From Chitinophaga pinensis (GTDB taxonomy: Bacteria; Bacteroidota; Bacteroidia; Flavobacteriales_D; Crocinitomicaceae), in the NCBI GenBank assembly GCA_945863605.1, contig CAMAZP010000013.1, positions 19,677 through 83,676 on the forward strand: a stretch of 64,000 nucleotides of DNA. The letters are read 5' to 3'. The notes below the pieces were generated by a model. It saw only the letters and a list, made by a program, of their open reading frames with translations, was not told where the DNA came from and searched no databases. The position numbers were made by a program, and so were the translations under genes. Shown here one piece after another: positions 1-9,137 of the stretch (the stretch's first letter is position 1; every line of letters begins with the position of its first letter).

Positions 1-3000
1 ATGGGATGAAGAAATGGGCTTGGTGCAAAACGGCGAATTATCTATCGAAGCTAGGCCTAATCGTTGGTTACTTTTAATTCTATTTTTACTTGGTTTAGCA
101 ATTGGAGTCCATTTATTAGGTATTCTCGTTGTTCCTGCTATCGGTTATATGATTTATTTTCGTGTATATCAAAAAACGAATATTAAAGGATTTTTACTAA
201 CTGGAATTTTATCTGTTTTTGTACTAGGGTTTATTCAAGAGGCAATTATACCAGGCACTATTTCATTAGCCTCCACTTTCGAAGTTTCATTTGTAAATTC
301 ATTAGGATTACCGTTTTTCACTGGTACTATTTTCTTTTTTATTGCATTAGTTTCTGCGTGTTTATATGGAGTTTATTATGCAAGAAAAAAAGGGAAAACA
401 ATTCTTTATAATGCGATGATGGGATTGGTTTTCTTATTAATAGGTTATGGGTCTTTTGCTGTAATCGTTATTCGATCGAACGCTAATACCCCTTTGGATG
501 AAAATGACCCTGAAAACTTAGTTACTCTTCATTCCTATTTAAAAAGGGAGCAATATGGTTCAGCTCCAATTCTTTTTGGTAATTATTGGAATTCATTAAA
601 AACAGGAGAGGTTATCACTGAAAATGGACCGCAGGTTGTAAGTCGCGAAGGATGGAAAGATTTATCACCTTACTACCTAAGACGTTTTGTTGTATTAGAA
701 AACGATGTTCCTGTTAAAGCGTACACAAAAGAAAACGAGGCACAAGAATGGGTTAAAAATAATAGTGGCACTTATTCTATTGAAGAGAAATATTTTGAAA
801 GTAATGCTTCAATTCGTATTGATGCAGTTGCCACTTATTCTCAATCAACCTTCTTCCCACGAATGTACTCAGGAGACAATCCTATGCATCAACAAGGATA
901 TGAAAGTTGGTCTGGTTATGATCCAATGGACGGAAAAGATACAGAAATAGGAAGAGATGGAAAACGACTTCCAACTTTCAAAGAAAACTTAAGTTATTTC
1001 TTTCGATATCAAGTTAATTGGATGTATATCCGTTATTTTATGTGGAATTTTTCAGGTAGACAAAATGATATTCAAGGACATGGTGATAACATGCGTGGAA
1101 ATTGGATTTCAGGAATATCTTTTTTAGACGAAATGCGCCTTGGTAGCCAAGAATATGCACCAACTTACACAACTCAAAATCCTTCTCACAACAAATTTTA
1201 CATGTTGCCTTTGATTTTGGCTTTAATTGGAATGTTCTTTCATTTTAGACGTGCACCAAAAGATGCATTCATCATTCTTTTAGCATTTATTTTCACTGGT
1301 TTGGCAATTGTAGTTTACCTAAATCAAAAACCATTTGAACCAAGAGAACGAGATTATGCGTATGCTGGTTCATTCTATTTCTTTGCAATGTGGATCGGAT
1401 TAGGTGTATTCGCAATTTATGACTTTATACATAAAAGAAATCTAGTTAAAAATCAAATTTATACAGCATCTCTCTCAGGCCTTATTGGTGCAGTAGTTCC
1501 AATGTTGATGCTCTCTGAAGGTTGGGATGACCATAACAGAAGTGGAAAAACAACAGCCCATGATTTAGCGTTAAACTACCTTGAATCGTGTGAGAAAAAC
1601 GGAATCATGTTTACCAACGGAGATAATGATACTTTTCCGCTTTGGTATATGCAAGAAGTAGAAGGAAAAAGAACTGACGTGCGTGTTTGTAACCTTTCAT
1701 TAATGGGAACTGATTGGTATACAAATCAAATGAAAATGAAAGCTTATGAATCAGAGCCACTTCCAATTAAATTTAGAGAAGATCAAATCTTGATGTATGC
1801 TGGAAATACCGACCAAATCTATTTCTTATCTCTATTAGAGTTATTCTCTATGAATCCTAGGCAAGAAATTTTGGACAAAGTATTGGATATGCGTTTAAAA
1901 TATAATAAAAAACAGGTAGGTCAAGCACTACGCTATTTTGATTTTAAAGCAAATGAAATCTTAAGTGGAGTAGTTTGTAGTGATGCTGAGTCTCAACAGG
2001 CAAAAATGCAATTGGTGACCTCAGATACAACTAATTTAAAACAAAGTATTATAAAAAAATACATTGGATTATTGAAATTATATGACGGTGCACGTAGCGA
2101 GAAAGTAACAAATATGCAAGCGGCAGCACAACCACTTCAAGAATTAATAGAGCAATTTGAAATGTCATGGTCATCTGTTGATTTAACTGAAGCAATGGCA
2201 TTTGTACGCGATGATAAAAATATGATTATCAATGAAGGAAATCGCTTTGCATTCTTCCCTTCAGGTCGCTTTACTATGAAAGTAAATAAAGAAAATGCTA
2301 TTAAATCGGGTGTAATTACAAAAACTGAAGCAACAAGATGCCAAGACAGAATTACATTCGAATACAATACTGATCGCGATCGTTACCTTGCAAGAGACGA
2401 AGCTATGATGTTAGACATTATCGCCAATAATGATTGGAAGCGAGGTATTTATTTTTCCAGTAGCCGCGGTTCTTCGCTCTCCATCGCCTTATTAAGTGCA
2501 GGTTTTATTAAACAAGTTGGTTTAGCTTATGAATTTAGTCCCATGAAAGAAGAACCAGTTTTCTTTAATGTTGATAAAATGTATAAACACATGACTAAAA
2601 CGTATAGTTGGGGCAACATGTCAAATCCAAAGGTGTTGACAGATTATTATGCACGTCGTCACACCCAACAATATAGAGTAAATTTCTTATTGCTTGCTGA
2701 ACAACTATACAATAAAGGTCAGAAGAAAAAAGCAATTCAAATTTTAGATATGTCTTTATTAGTAATGCCTGCTGAAACGGTTATTGATTTTGCTGAAGTA
2801 AATGCATATGATGGAATGAGCTCTCTAAAAGTGAATGCTACACACATGAATTTTAATTATCAAGGACAAGATATTCGTGCAAAAACAAGTGGAACTTTAC
2901 ATGAATATGTTCAGTTGTATTTTCTGTTAGGAGAGAAGAAAAAAGCAACTGAATTAGGAATGAAATTGATGAAAAATTATGAATCAATTTTCAAATACTT

Positions 3001-3415
3001 TGAGCATAGTAAAGCAACATTTGCTGGAAATCAAGAAAACGCTGAAGATTTATATGCCGCTTTAGACGCTTCTTTCAAAATGTATGTGATTGCAGCAGAT
3101 AAACAGTTAGGTGATTTCAATGGACCACTTGCTAAACATATTTATAAAAAACTAAATTATGTTTATAAAAGTGTAATGCCGCGTATATACACTGAACTAG
3201 AGCAAGCTGCGAGTGATAATAGCGAAAGTATTTCTGGGGTCTCTTTAGGCACTTATGGAAGTATGATCGTTGGATTGCAATTGAATTTAGGCGCAATGGG
3301 CGAACATTATGGATTATTACCTCCTTCTAATGTTACAAAACAACAGGACCCATCAACACCAACAGTCGATATGCAATTAGGAGTAGGGCAGGTTCAAACT
3401 GATACGATGCGTTGA
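1..3415 (+). CDS. DUF2723 membrane protein, 5' end cut by the window
   Basis: The reading frame is already open from base 2 (W-D-E-E before the first ATG at 14), so the true N-terminus lies outside the window. The visible 1130 or so residues begin in a multi-pass membrane region, with hydrophobic stretches near residues 17-45, 50-75, 95-120, 135-155, 395-440 and 455-510. A long soluble C-terminal half follows, with helical TPR-like repeats near residues 895-1060. This is the layout of the Bacteroidetes DUF2723 family (related to the TMEM260/GT117 membrane glycosyltransferases). An O-mannosyl-type transfer to exported proteins is family-level inference; no catalytic residue was checked. The deacetylase gene starts within a few bases of the stop, so the two are probably cotranscribed. 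Confidence 0.85.
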   Translation, partial: WDEEMGLVQNGELSIEARPNRWLLLILFLLGLAIGVHLLGILVVPAIGYMIYFRVYQKTNIKGFLLTGILSVFVLGFIQEAIIPGTISLASTFEVSFVNSLGLPFFTGTIFFFIALVSACLYGVYYARKKGKTILYNAMMGLVFLLIGYGSFAVIVIRSNANTPLDENDPENLVTLHSYLKREQYGSAPILFGNYWNSLKTGEVITENGPQVVSREGWKDLSPYYLRRFVVLENDVPVKAYTKENEAQEWVKNNSGTYSIEEKYFESNASIRIDAVATYSQSTFFPRMYSGDNPMHQQGYESWSGYDPMDGKDTEIGRDGKRLPTFKENLSYFFRYQVNWMYIRYFMWNFSGRQNDIQGHGDNMRGNWISGISFLDEMRLGSQEYAPTYTTQNPSHNKFYMLPLILALIGMFFHFRRAPKDAFIILLAFIFTGLAIVVYLNQKPFEPRERDYAYAGSFYFFAMWIGLGVFAIYDFIHKRNLVKNQIYTASLSGLIGAVVPMLMLSEGWDDHNRSGKTTAHDLALNYLESCEKNGIMFTNGDNDTFPLWYMQEVEGKRTDVRVCNLSLMGTDWYTNQMKMKAYESEPLPIKFREDQILMYAGNTDQIYFLSLLELFSMNPRQEILDKVLDMRLKYNKKQVGQALRYFDFKANEILSGVVCSDAESQQAKMQLVTSDTTNLKQSIIKKYIGLLKLYDGARSEKVTNMQAAAQPLQELIEQFEMSWSSVDLTEAMAFVRDDKNMIINEGNRFAFFPSGRFTMKVNKENAIKSGVITKTEATRCQDRITFEYNTDRDRYLARDEAMMLDIIANNDWKRGIYFSSSRGSSLSIALLSAGFIKQVGLAYEFSPMKEEPVFFNVDKMYKHMTKTYSWGNMSNPKVLTDYYARRHTQQYRVNFLLLAEQLYNKGQKKKAIQILDMSLLVMPAETVIDFAEVNAYDGMSSLKVNATHMNFNYQGQDIRAKTSGTLHEYVQLYFLLGEKKKATELGMKLMKNYESIFKYFEHSKATFAGNQENAEDLYAALDASFKMYVIAADKQLGDFNGPLAKHIYKKLNYVYKSVMPRIYTELEQAASDNSESISGVSLGTYGSMIVGLQLNLGAMGEHYGLLPPSNVTKQQDPSTPTVDMQLGVGQVQTDTMR

Positions 3416-3417
3416 TT

Positions 3418-4029
3418 ATGCGCTTATTCCGAAGTCCATATATTGCGCGTTTCGCTTTTAGAAACGGGATTTGGAAAGGAAGGGATAAGCGTGCAATTTA
3501 TTTAACATTTGATGATGGCCCACATCCTGAGGTTACACCTTACGTGTTGGATATTCTGAGAAGAAACAATATAAAAGCTACTTTTTTCTGTGTTGGAAAC
3601 AATGTAGAAAAATACCCCGAGGTGTTCCGAAAAATATTATCAGATGGGCATCAAGTTGGAAATCATACAATGTCGCATGAAAACGGATTGAAAACTCCTA
3701 AAAACGAGTATTTTGAATCCGTTGAAAAGGCAACAACTTTAATTGAATCAGAGCTATTTCGTCCACCTTACGGAAAAATAACTCCTTTTCAGTTTAAATA
3801 TATAAATAGTACTTTTAAAAAAAAAGTTATTTTTTGGACTTGGTTAGCGTATGATTTTGACGCAAAACTTTCAGGAAAAGAAATATTAAAAAAAGCAGAA
3901 CGAATTAAAGGAGGCGACATTCTCGTTTTTCACGATAGCTCGAAAGCAAAAAAAAACCTTGAAGAAACATTGGAAACGATTATTCTTATGCTTCAAAAGA
4001 GAAATTTTCAATTTAAAAATAGTTTCTAA
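3418..4029 (+). CDS. Polysaccharide deacetylase (NodB/CE4 family)
   Basis: A 203-residue single-domain CE4 carbohydrate esterase that should remove N- or O-acetyl groups from a glycan. The metal and catalytic motifs are complete: TFDDGPHPE (residues 30-38), the H-x3-H metal pair (H83, H87), RPPYG (115-119) and FHDS near 171. There is no clear signal peptide; the N-terminus is basic and aromatic. The ATG at 3418 is preferred. A TTG at 3412 would overlap the upstream stop by 4 bases and add only two residues. The gene overlaps the following antiporter by one base (TAATG), so all three genes look like one transcript. The substrate cannot be read from sequence; peptidoglycan or an exopolysaccharide are both possible. 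Confidence 0.88.
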   Translation: MRLFRSPYIARFAFRNGIWKGRDKRAIYLTFDDGPHPEVTPYVLDILRRNNIKATFFCVGNNVEKYPEVFRKILSDGHQVGNHTMSHENGLKTPKNEYFESVEKATTLIESELFRPPYGKITPFQFKYINSTFKKKVIFWTWLAYDFDAKLSGKEILKKAERIKGGDILVFHDSSKAKKNLEETLETIILMLQKRNFQFKNSF

Positions 4030-6212
4030 TGGATTACTTTTTTGAACATTTACTTTCAGAATTTCAATTGCCTTTGCGCAATCCAGTTTTACTTTTTTCG
4101 CTATTACTTTTCATAATTCTTTTATCTCCAATTCTTCTTCGCCGTGCTCAAATTCCAGCGATTATTGGTTTGATTATTTCAGGCGTTATCATTGGTCCGC
4201 ATGGATTAAGATTGATTGGTGAACGCACCCTTGAATCTGAAGGTTCTATCAAATTATTTTCAACAATTGGTTTGCTTTATATCATGTTTATGGCTGGCTT
4301 GGAGCTGGAAATGAATCAGTTTAAAAAGTACTTAAACAAAAGTTTATCCTTTGGGTTTTTTACATTTGCCATACCAATTGCGCTTGGTTATCCATTGTGT
4401 TTCTATGTTTTAAACCTTTCTCCTTTGGCAAGTTTACTGACTGCTAGTATGTTTGCAACCCATACGTTAGTAGCCTATCCAATAGTGAGTAAATACGGCT
4501 TGTCAAAGCATTCATCAGTTGCAATAACTGTTGGTGGAACTATTTTAACCGATACAGCTGTATTGATTATTTTGGCAATTATTTCTAGTGCAGCCCACGG
4601 AAGTTTAGATTTTGCTTTCTGGGTTCGTCTAGTGACATCATTAACTATTTTCTCTCTAATTATGTTCTTGATTATTCCTAGAGTTGCAAAATGGTTTTTC
4701 AGTAAGTTGGATAGCGAAAAATCTTCCCAATATATTTTCGTTTTATCAGTTGTCTTTTTCGCTGCCTTTCTCGCTGAAGTTGCAGGTGTTGAACATATTA
4801 TTGGAGCTTTCGTTGCAGGATTAGTTCTCAATCGATTAATTCCACATAATTCAATTTTAATGAATAGAATAGAATTTATAGGAAACTCTTTGTTTATTCC
4901 TTTCTTCTTGATTTTTGTTGGAATGGTAGTAGATTACAAAGTCTTTTTCCAAGGAACTTGGCCCCTAATTATCGCAGGAATATTAACAGTTTTTGCTATT
5001 TTTAGTAAATGGTTAGCAGCCCTTGCCACCCAACTATTGTTCGGAATGTCGAAAATTGAACGTCAAATCATTTTTGGTTTAAGTACTTCTCACGCAGCTG
5101 CAACGCTCGCAATTATTATGGTTGGTTACGATGAAGGTCGTGGAATTTTGGACATAAATATTGTCAATGGTACGGTGTTATTGATATTATTCACGTGTAT
5201 GACTGCATCTTTTGTGACAGAAAGTGCCGGTAAGAGACTTTTGATTCAAATTTCAGAAAATAGTGATCTAGACCAAAATGAAACCAAGTTACGCAACAAA
5301 CATATTATGGTTTCTATGAATGAATTAAAAGGAAATGAAACACTAATCGAATTTGCGCTGCTTGTTTCAGATCCTAAAGTTATTAATCCGCTCTCTGTTG
5401 TCAGTGTATATCCTAATAATGATAAAGCCGAGTTAATGATTCGAAAATCGCGAAAATCACTCGAAGATATTGTAAAACACTTTTCAGGACACGAAGTTAA
5501 AATCAACACAATTGCAACAATAGATCATAATCTTTCCTCCGGGATTGCACGTGTTTCTAAGGAATTAGTTTCGGATATTGTTGTATTAAACGATAGCCGA
5601 AAAATGTCTTTGATAAAGCGAATTGTAGGTGACGACCGTGCACATTTATTAGATGTGTGTAACAAAACGATTTTCTTTTGTCAATTGGATAAACCTGCTG
5701 TTAGTTATGATAAAATAGTCTTGGTTATGCCACCACTTTCCGAATTGGAATCAACATTTAGTTTATGGGCAGAACGTATAATTCGACTAGGGAAAGAACT
5801 TTCTGTCAACATTGAGTTATATGGAACTAGTGCTACTTTTGATCGTTTTCAAAAAGTTGGTATTGCAAATAAATTAGATTTTAAAGCAAAACATATTGAA
5901 ATTGAAACTACAGAAGACTTCTTTTTGTTGCATACAAAATCAATTCACAATATTGTTGTATTCTGTTCTTCGCGAGTTGGATCAGTATCTTACGAACCTT
6001 TAATTGAAAGTTTTGCTCAAAAAATCGAGAAAGCTTGTCCGAATAATGACACGATTTTTATCTATCCAGGAATTGAATCCGAAAACTATTATTCATCTTA
6101 TCAAGATATTTCCGCAAATCCAATTAGTGCTGGGGTTGAAACTTTCCAAAAACTCAGCCGTGAAGTTGGAAATATCTTTAAGAAATCTGATACTGAGAAT
6201 GAAGATAAGTAG
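4029..6212 (+). CDS. Cation/proton antiporter, CPA2 (KefB/NhaS-like) family
   Basis: An inner-membrane monovalent cation:proton antiporter of 727 residues. The first 390 or so residues are a CPA2 exchanger domain with about a dozen hydrophobic segments. It contains the conserved IPAIIGLIISGVIIGPHGL entry helix (near 42-60) and the EHIIGAFVAGL segment (near 255-265). The remaining 320 residues are soluble and look like one or two degenerate universal-stress-protein-like domains, not the RCK/TrkA-N domain of true KefB/KefC. This C-terminal arrangement is common in Bacteroidetes antiporters and may bind a nucleotide (inference). The start ATG overlaps the deacetylase stop by one base. Ion specificity (Na+ or K+) is not decidable here. 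Confidence 0.88.
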   Translation: MDYFFEHLLSEFQLPLRNPVLLFSLLLFIILLSPILLRRAQIPAIIGLIISGVIIGPHGLRLIGERTLESEGSIKLFSTIGLLYIMFMAGLELEMNQFKKYLNKSLSFGFFTFAIPIALGYPLCFYVLNLSPLASLLTASMFATHTLVAYPIVSKYGLSKHSSVAITVGGTILTDTAVLIILAIISSAAHGSLDFAFWVRLVTSLTIFSLIMFLIIPRVAKWFFSKLDSEKSSQYIFVLSVVFFAAFLAEVAGVEHIIGAFVAGLVLNRLIPHNSILMNRIEFIGNSLFIPFFLIFVGMVVDYKVFFQGTWPLIIAGILTVFAIFSKWLAALATQLLFGMSKIERQIIFGLSTSHAAATLAIIMVGYDEGRGILDINIVNGTVLLILFTCMTASFVTESAGKRLLIQISENSDLDQNETKLRNKHIMVSMNELKGNETLIEFALLVSDPKVINPLSVVSVYPNNDKAELMIRKSRKSLEDIVKHFSGHEVKINTIATIDHNLSSGIARVSKELVSDIVVLNDSRKMSLIKRIVGDDRAHLLDVCNKTIFFCQLDKPAVSYDKIVLVMPPLSELESTFSLWAERIIRLGKELSVNIELYGTSATFDRFQKVGIANKLDFKAKHIEIETTEDFFLLHTKSIHNIVVFCSSRVGSVSYEPLIESFAQKIEKACPNNDTIFIYPGIESENYYSSYQDISANPISAGVETFQKLSREVGNIFKKSDTENEDK

Positions 6213-6327
6213 AGATTAATTTTTAGTTCATTTAAAACATTAAAAACGAGTCTATCGGCTGATAAAAAAATAGTTTTTCATTTAGTTGTTTTCAAAAAAA
6301 AATGCTAGAATGTGAGCTAGATTTTTT

Positions 6328-6352
6328 AATTATTGTAATTTGGACAATAATT
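6328..6352. promoter_or_regulatory. Palindromic operator before the sugar transporter gene
   Basis: A perfect inverted repeat with 9-bp arms, AATTATTGT and ACAATAATT, separated by 7 bp. Its core, TTATTGT-N7-ACAATAA (6330-6350), occurs again at 9078-9098 with identical half-sites and identical spacing. The site lies 14 bp upstream of the transporter GTG and overlaps a possible -7 element (TAATTTGG). The likely ligand is the NUDIX-type regulator encoded at 8217 (inference from the locus). Confidence 0.65.
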
Positions 6353-6365
6353 TAAATTTTAAGTT

Positions 6366-8183
6366 GTGAAAAAAACAAATTATAGTGCTTTAGGCACTCT
6401 TACTATTGTATTCTTTTTTTGGGGTTTTATTGCCGCAGGAAATAGTGTTTTCATCCCATTTTGTAAAAGCTATTTTCATCTAGATCAGTTTCAGAGTCAA
6501 TTAGTTGATTTTGCATTTTATGGCGCTTATTACTTAGGTGCTCTTGTATTATTTTTTATAGGTTCTAATTCAGGAAAAGACTTAGTAGGAAGTTGGGGAT
6601 ATAAAAAAAGTATTGTATTTGGTCTAGTCTTTTCAGCCTTGGGTGCAGTAGCGATGATTTTTGCTGTTTATGGCAACAACTTTACGGGGATGTTGATTGG
6701 ATTATTTATTGTTGCATTGGGGTTTTCTTTGCAACAAACAGCTGCTAATCCATTTGCAATTTCATTGGGCGATTCATCAACTGGTTCAACAAGAGTAAAC
6801 TTAGCAGGTGGAGTTAATTCATTTGGTACAATGATAGGTCCCATTATACTTGCATTTGCTTTGTTTGGCTCTTCATCTGCAGTAACTGATGAAATGATTG
6901 AAAAATTGGATTTAATTAAAGTTATAGTTTTATATTCAATTGTTGGGTTTTTATTTATCGTTGCGGCGGCAATTTTTGGGTTATCCAAATCTGTTCCTAG
7001 TGGGAAAATCGAAGGTGATTTTGAGCCGTCAAAAAAAGCTCTTAGAAGTTTGTTAATAATGACAGGATTTTTAGTTATAGTTTTTGTACCTGTCTTTTCG
7101 AGTTATAGTTCAAAAGAAGCAAAACAAATTGTTACCGAAAATTATAAACTAGAACAAGTTAATTCTAAAATTGACACATTACAAAAAACGCTAAAAATTG
7201 ATTTAGAAAATTCAGTAAAAATTAAACCTAATTTGTTTGAAGAAACAAAAAGCGAATTGAAGACAAACCTAATAAATGAAAAATTAATTAAGTCTAAAAT
7301 TAAACTATTAAAGCAACCTTTAGAACAAACCAGAATGATATGGTTGTTTTTAGCTTTAGTTGTTGTTGTTGGATCGCTTTTAGTTACAAATTTTATGGCT
7401 AAACAAAACCCTTCTGGATGGGGAGCTATGCAATACCCACAACTTGTATTTGGTATGATGGCTATTTTTGTTTATGTGGGTGCCGAAGTTGCGATTGGTT
7501 CAAATTTAGGTGAACTTTTAAAACAAAAATCTTTTGGAGGAAAAGAATCAAATGAAATTGCGCCCTATATTTCAATGTATTGGGGAAGTTTAATGATAGG
7601 AAGATGGGCTGGAGCAATCAGTGCTTTTGAATTTAAAACTAATTTAAAAAAGATACTTTCTTTTTTAGTTCCTTTAATTGCATTCGGAATAATATTATTA
7701 ACTAACACAATTGCAAAATACGATGTAAGTTCTCTTTACTATTATGTTATCTGTGTTCTTATTCAAATTTTAGCTTTTTATTATGTTGGAGAAAATCCAA
7801 TAAAATCATTATTTGTATTTGGCATTTTAGGTGCTGCGTCGATGTTAATAGGTATGTTTTCTACTGGAGATATTGCGGTTTTTGCGTTCCTAAGTGGAGG
7901 TTTATTTTGCTCTATACTTTGGCCTTGCATTTTTACACTTTCAATTGCCGGATTAGGGAAATATACTTCTCAAGGTTCTTCTTTTTTAATTATGATGATT
8001 TTAGGAGGAGGTATTATTCCTCCAATTCAAGGAAAACTAGCAGATTTGATAGGAATTCAAACTTCATACTTAATTCCTTTTATTGGGTTTTTATATTTAG
8101 CCTTTTTTGCTTGGTTCGTGAAAAGATTATTAAAAAAACAAGGAGTCGATAATTTTTCTTCCACTAAACAAAATAGCCATTAA
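6366..8183 (+). CDS. Sugar MFS transporter (FHS/FucP-like) with an inserted charged segment
   Basis: A major facilitator superfamily permease resembling the Bacteroidetes glucose/galactose and fucose transporters: N-terminal GFIAAGNSVFIPF, the QQTAANPFA segment in TM4 and a late LGGGIIPPIQGKLADLIG motif are all characteristic. At 605 residues it is far longer than the usual 410-480. The excess is mainly a Lys/Glu-rich, probably helical stretch at about residues 245-320, between the sixth and seventh helices. The start is GTG at 6366, placed against the operator at 6328. The gene is followed after 33 bp by the NUDIX regulator. Glucose or short glucan oligomers are the likely substrate, judged from the neighbouring GH16 enzyme (inference). 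Confidence 0.85.
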   Translation: MKKTNYSALGTLTIVFFFWGFIAAGNSVFIPFCKSYFHLDQFQSQLVDFAFYGAYYLGALVLFFIGSNSGKDLVGSWGYKKSIVFGLVFSALGAVAMIFAVYGNNFTGMLIGLFIVALGFSLQQTAANPFAISLGDSSTGSTRVNLAGGVNSFGTMIGPIILAFALFGSSSAVTDEMIEKLDLIKVIVLYSIVGFLFIVAAAIFGLSKSVPSGKIEGDFEPSKKALRSLLIMTGFLVIVFVPVFSSYSSKEAKQIVTENYKLEQVNSKIDTLQKTLKIDLENSVKIKPNLFEETKSELKTNLINEKLIKSKIKLLKQPLEQTRMIWLFLALVVVVGSLLVTNFMAKQNPSGWGAMQYPQLVFGMMAIFVYVGAEVAIGSNLGELLKQKSFGGKESNEIAPYISMYWGSLMIGRWAGAISAFEFKTNLKKILSFLVPLIAFGIILLTNTIAKYDVSSLYYYVICVLIQILAFYYVGENPIKSLFVFGILGAASMLIGMFSTGDIAVFAFLSGGLFCSILWPCIFTLSIAGLGKYTSQGSSFLIMMILGGGIIPPIQGKLADLIGIQTSYLIPFIGFLYLAFFAWFVKRLLKKQGVDNFSSTKQNSH

Positions 8184-8216
8184 TTTTACGTGTTGTAATT
8201 AACGACTACTTGAGGT

Positions 8217-8912
8217 ATGTATCTTATTAATTTCTCCGATTTTTTCACTTCTGCATTTTCGGTTGATTGTATCATCTTTGGCTATTCTGAAGGTAAAATA
8301 AAAGCTTTATTGATTAAACGTGCAATGGAGCCTTATGAAAATTTTTGGGCAGTACCTGGCGATTTAGTTTATCCCGCAGAAGATTTACCGCAAGCTGCAG
8401 AAAGAGTTCTTTTGGAGTTAACAGGACTTTCGAACGTTCATATGCACCAATCACAATCTTTTGGCAAACCAAATCGACACCCTAACGGTCGGGTAATTAC
8501 AATTGCATATTTTGCATTGATTCGCATAGATGATTTTGAAATTAAAGCATCATCATGGGCTGATGATATTAAATGGACAGCAATGGATGAAATACCAGAA
8601 TTAGCGTTTGACCATAATTTTATACTATCCGAGACCTATTCTTTATTAAAACAAAAGCTACTCAATGAACCAGTTTGCTTTGATTTATTACCTGAGCGGT
8701 TTACTCTAAATGAAATGCAACAACTATATGAATTTGCGCTTGAAACAGAAATGGATAAAGCTAATTTCAGAAAGAAAATCAAATATGTACCTATGATTGC
8801 ACACGATGAAAAACAACAAAATGTAAAGCATCGTCCAGCGAAACTATTTTCTTTTAATAAAAAAGAATACTCGAATCAAGTTGCTAAAAAGGATTATCAG
8901 TTTAAAATGTAA
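8217..8912 (+). CDS. NUDIX-domain transcriptional regulator (NrtR/AraR-like)
   Basis: 231 residues: a NUDIX-like domain (about 10-140) joined to a C-terminal winged-helix region (about 150-231) containing ERFTLNEMQQLYE and ANFRKKIKYVP. This is the NrtR family layout, which in Bacteroidetes includes sugar-responsive repressors. The Nudix box is degenerate: near residues 48-70 it reads AERVLLELTG where a hydrolase needs R-E-x2-x-E-E. It should therefore bind an effector without hydrolysing it. It sits 33 bp after the transporter and before the glucan-binding and GH16 genes. It probably controls both through the TTATTGT-N7-ACAATAA operators at 6330 and 9078 (inference; binding not shown). Confidence 0.82.
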   Translation: MYLINFSDFFTSAFSVDCIIFGYSEGKIKALLIKRAMEPYENFWAVPGDLVYPAEDLPQAAERVLLELTGLSNVHMHQSQSFGKPNRHPNGRVITIAYFALIRIDDFEIKASSWADDIKWTAMDEIPELAFDHNFILSETYSLLKQKLLNEPVCFDLLPERFTLNEMQQLYEFALETEMDKANFRKKIKYVPMIAHDEKQQNVKHRPAKLFSFNKKEYSNQVAKKDYQFKM

Positions 8913-9077
8913 TCTAGGTAATTCGCTTATTTTTAGCGATATCCATGCCAACTCTTTTTGTTTCAAATGCACAAAGAATTCAATTGACTTTTTTGAATAG
9001 ATGTATTAAAATTTAAAACAATCTTAATATTCTGTTGTTTAATATTTCAAAAGAGTAAATAATTATGTTTTTTATAC

Positions 9078-9098
9078 TTATTGTATAATTTACAATAA
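9078..9098. promoter_or_regulatory. Second copy of the TTATTGT-N7-ACAATAA operator
   Basis: The palindrome has the same 7-bp half-sites and the same 7-bp spacer as the site before the transporter at 6330-6350. It lies 39 bp upstream of the T9SS binding-protein ATG. It sits just before an imperfect -7 element (TAATTTAG at 9106-9113), so a bound protein would cover the -33 region and could block initiation (inference). Confidence 0.62.
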
Positions 9099-9137
9099 TT
9101 TATTTTAATTTAGCATCAAATTATAAATCAAAACACT

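Noticed and set aside
8922..8940. Hairpin TCGCT/AGCGA after the NUDIX gene as a terminator
   Set aside because: It has only a 5-bp stem and no T-run directly after it, too weak to call.
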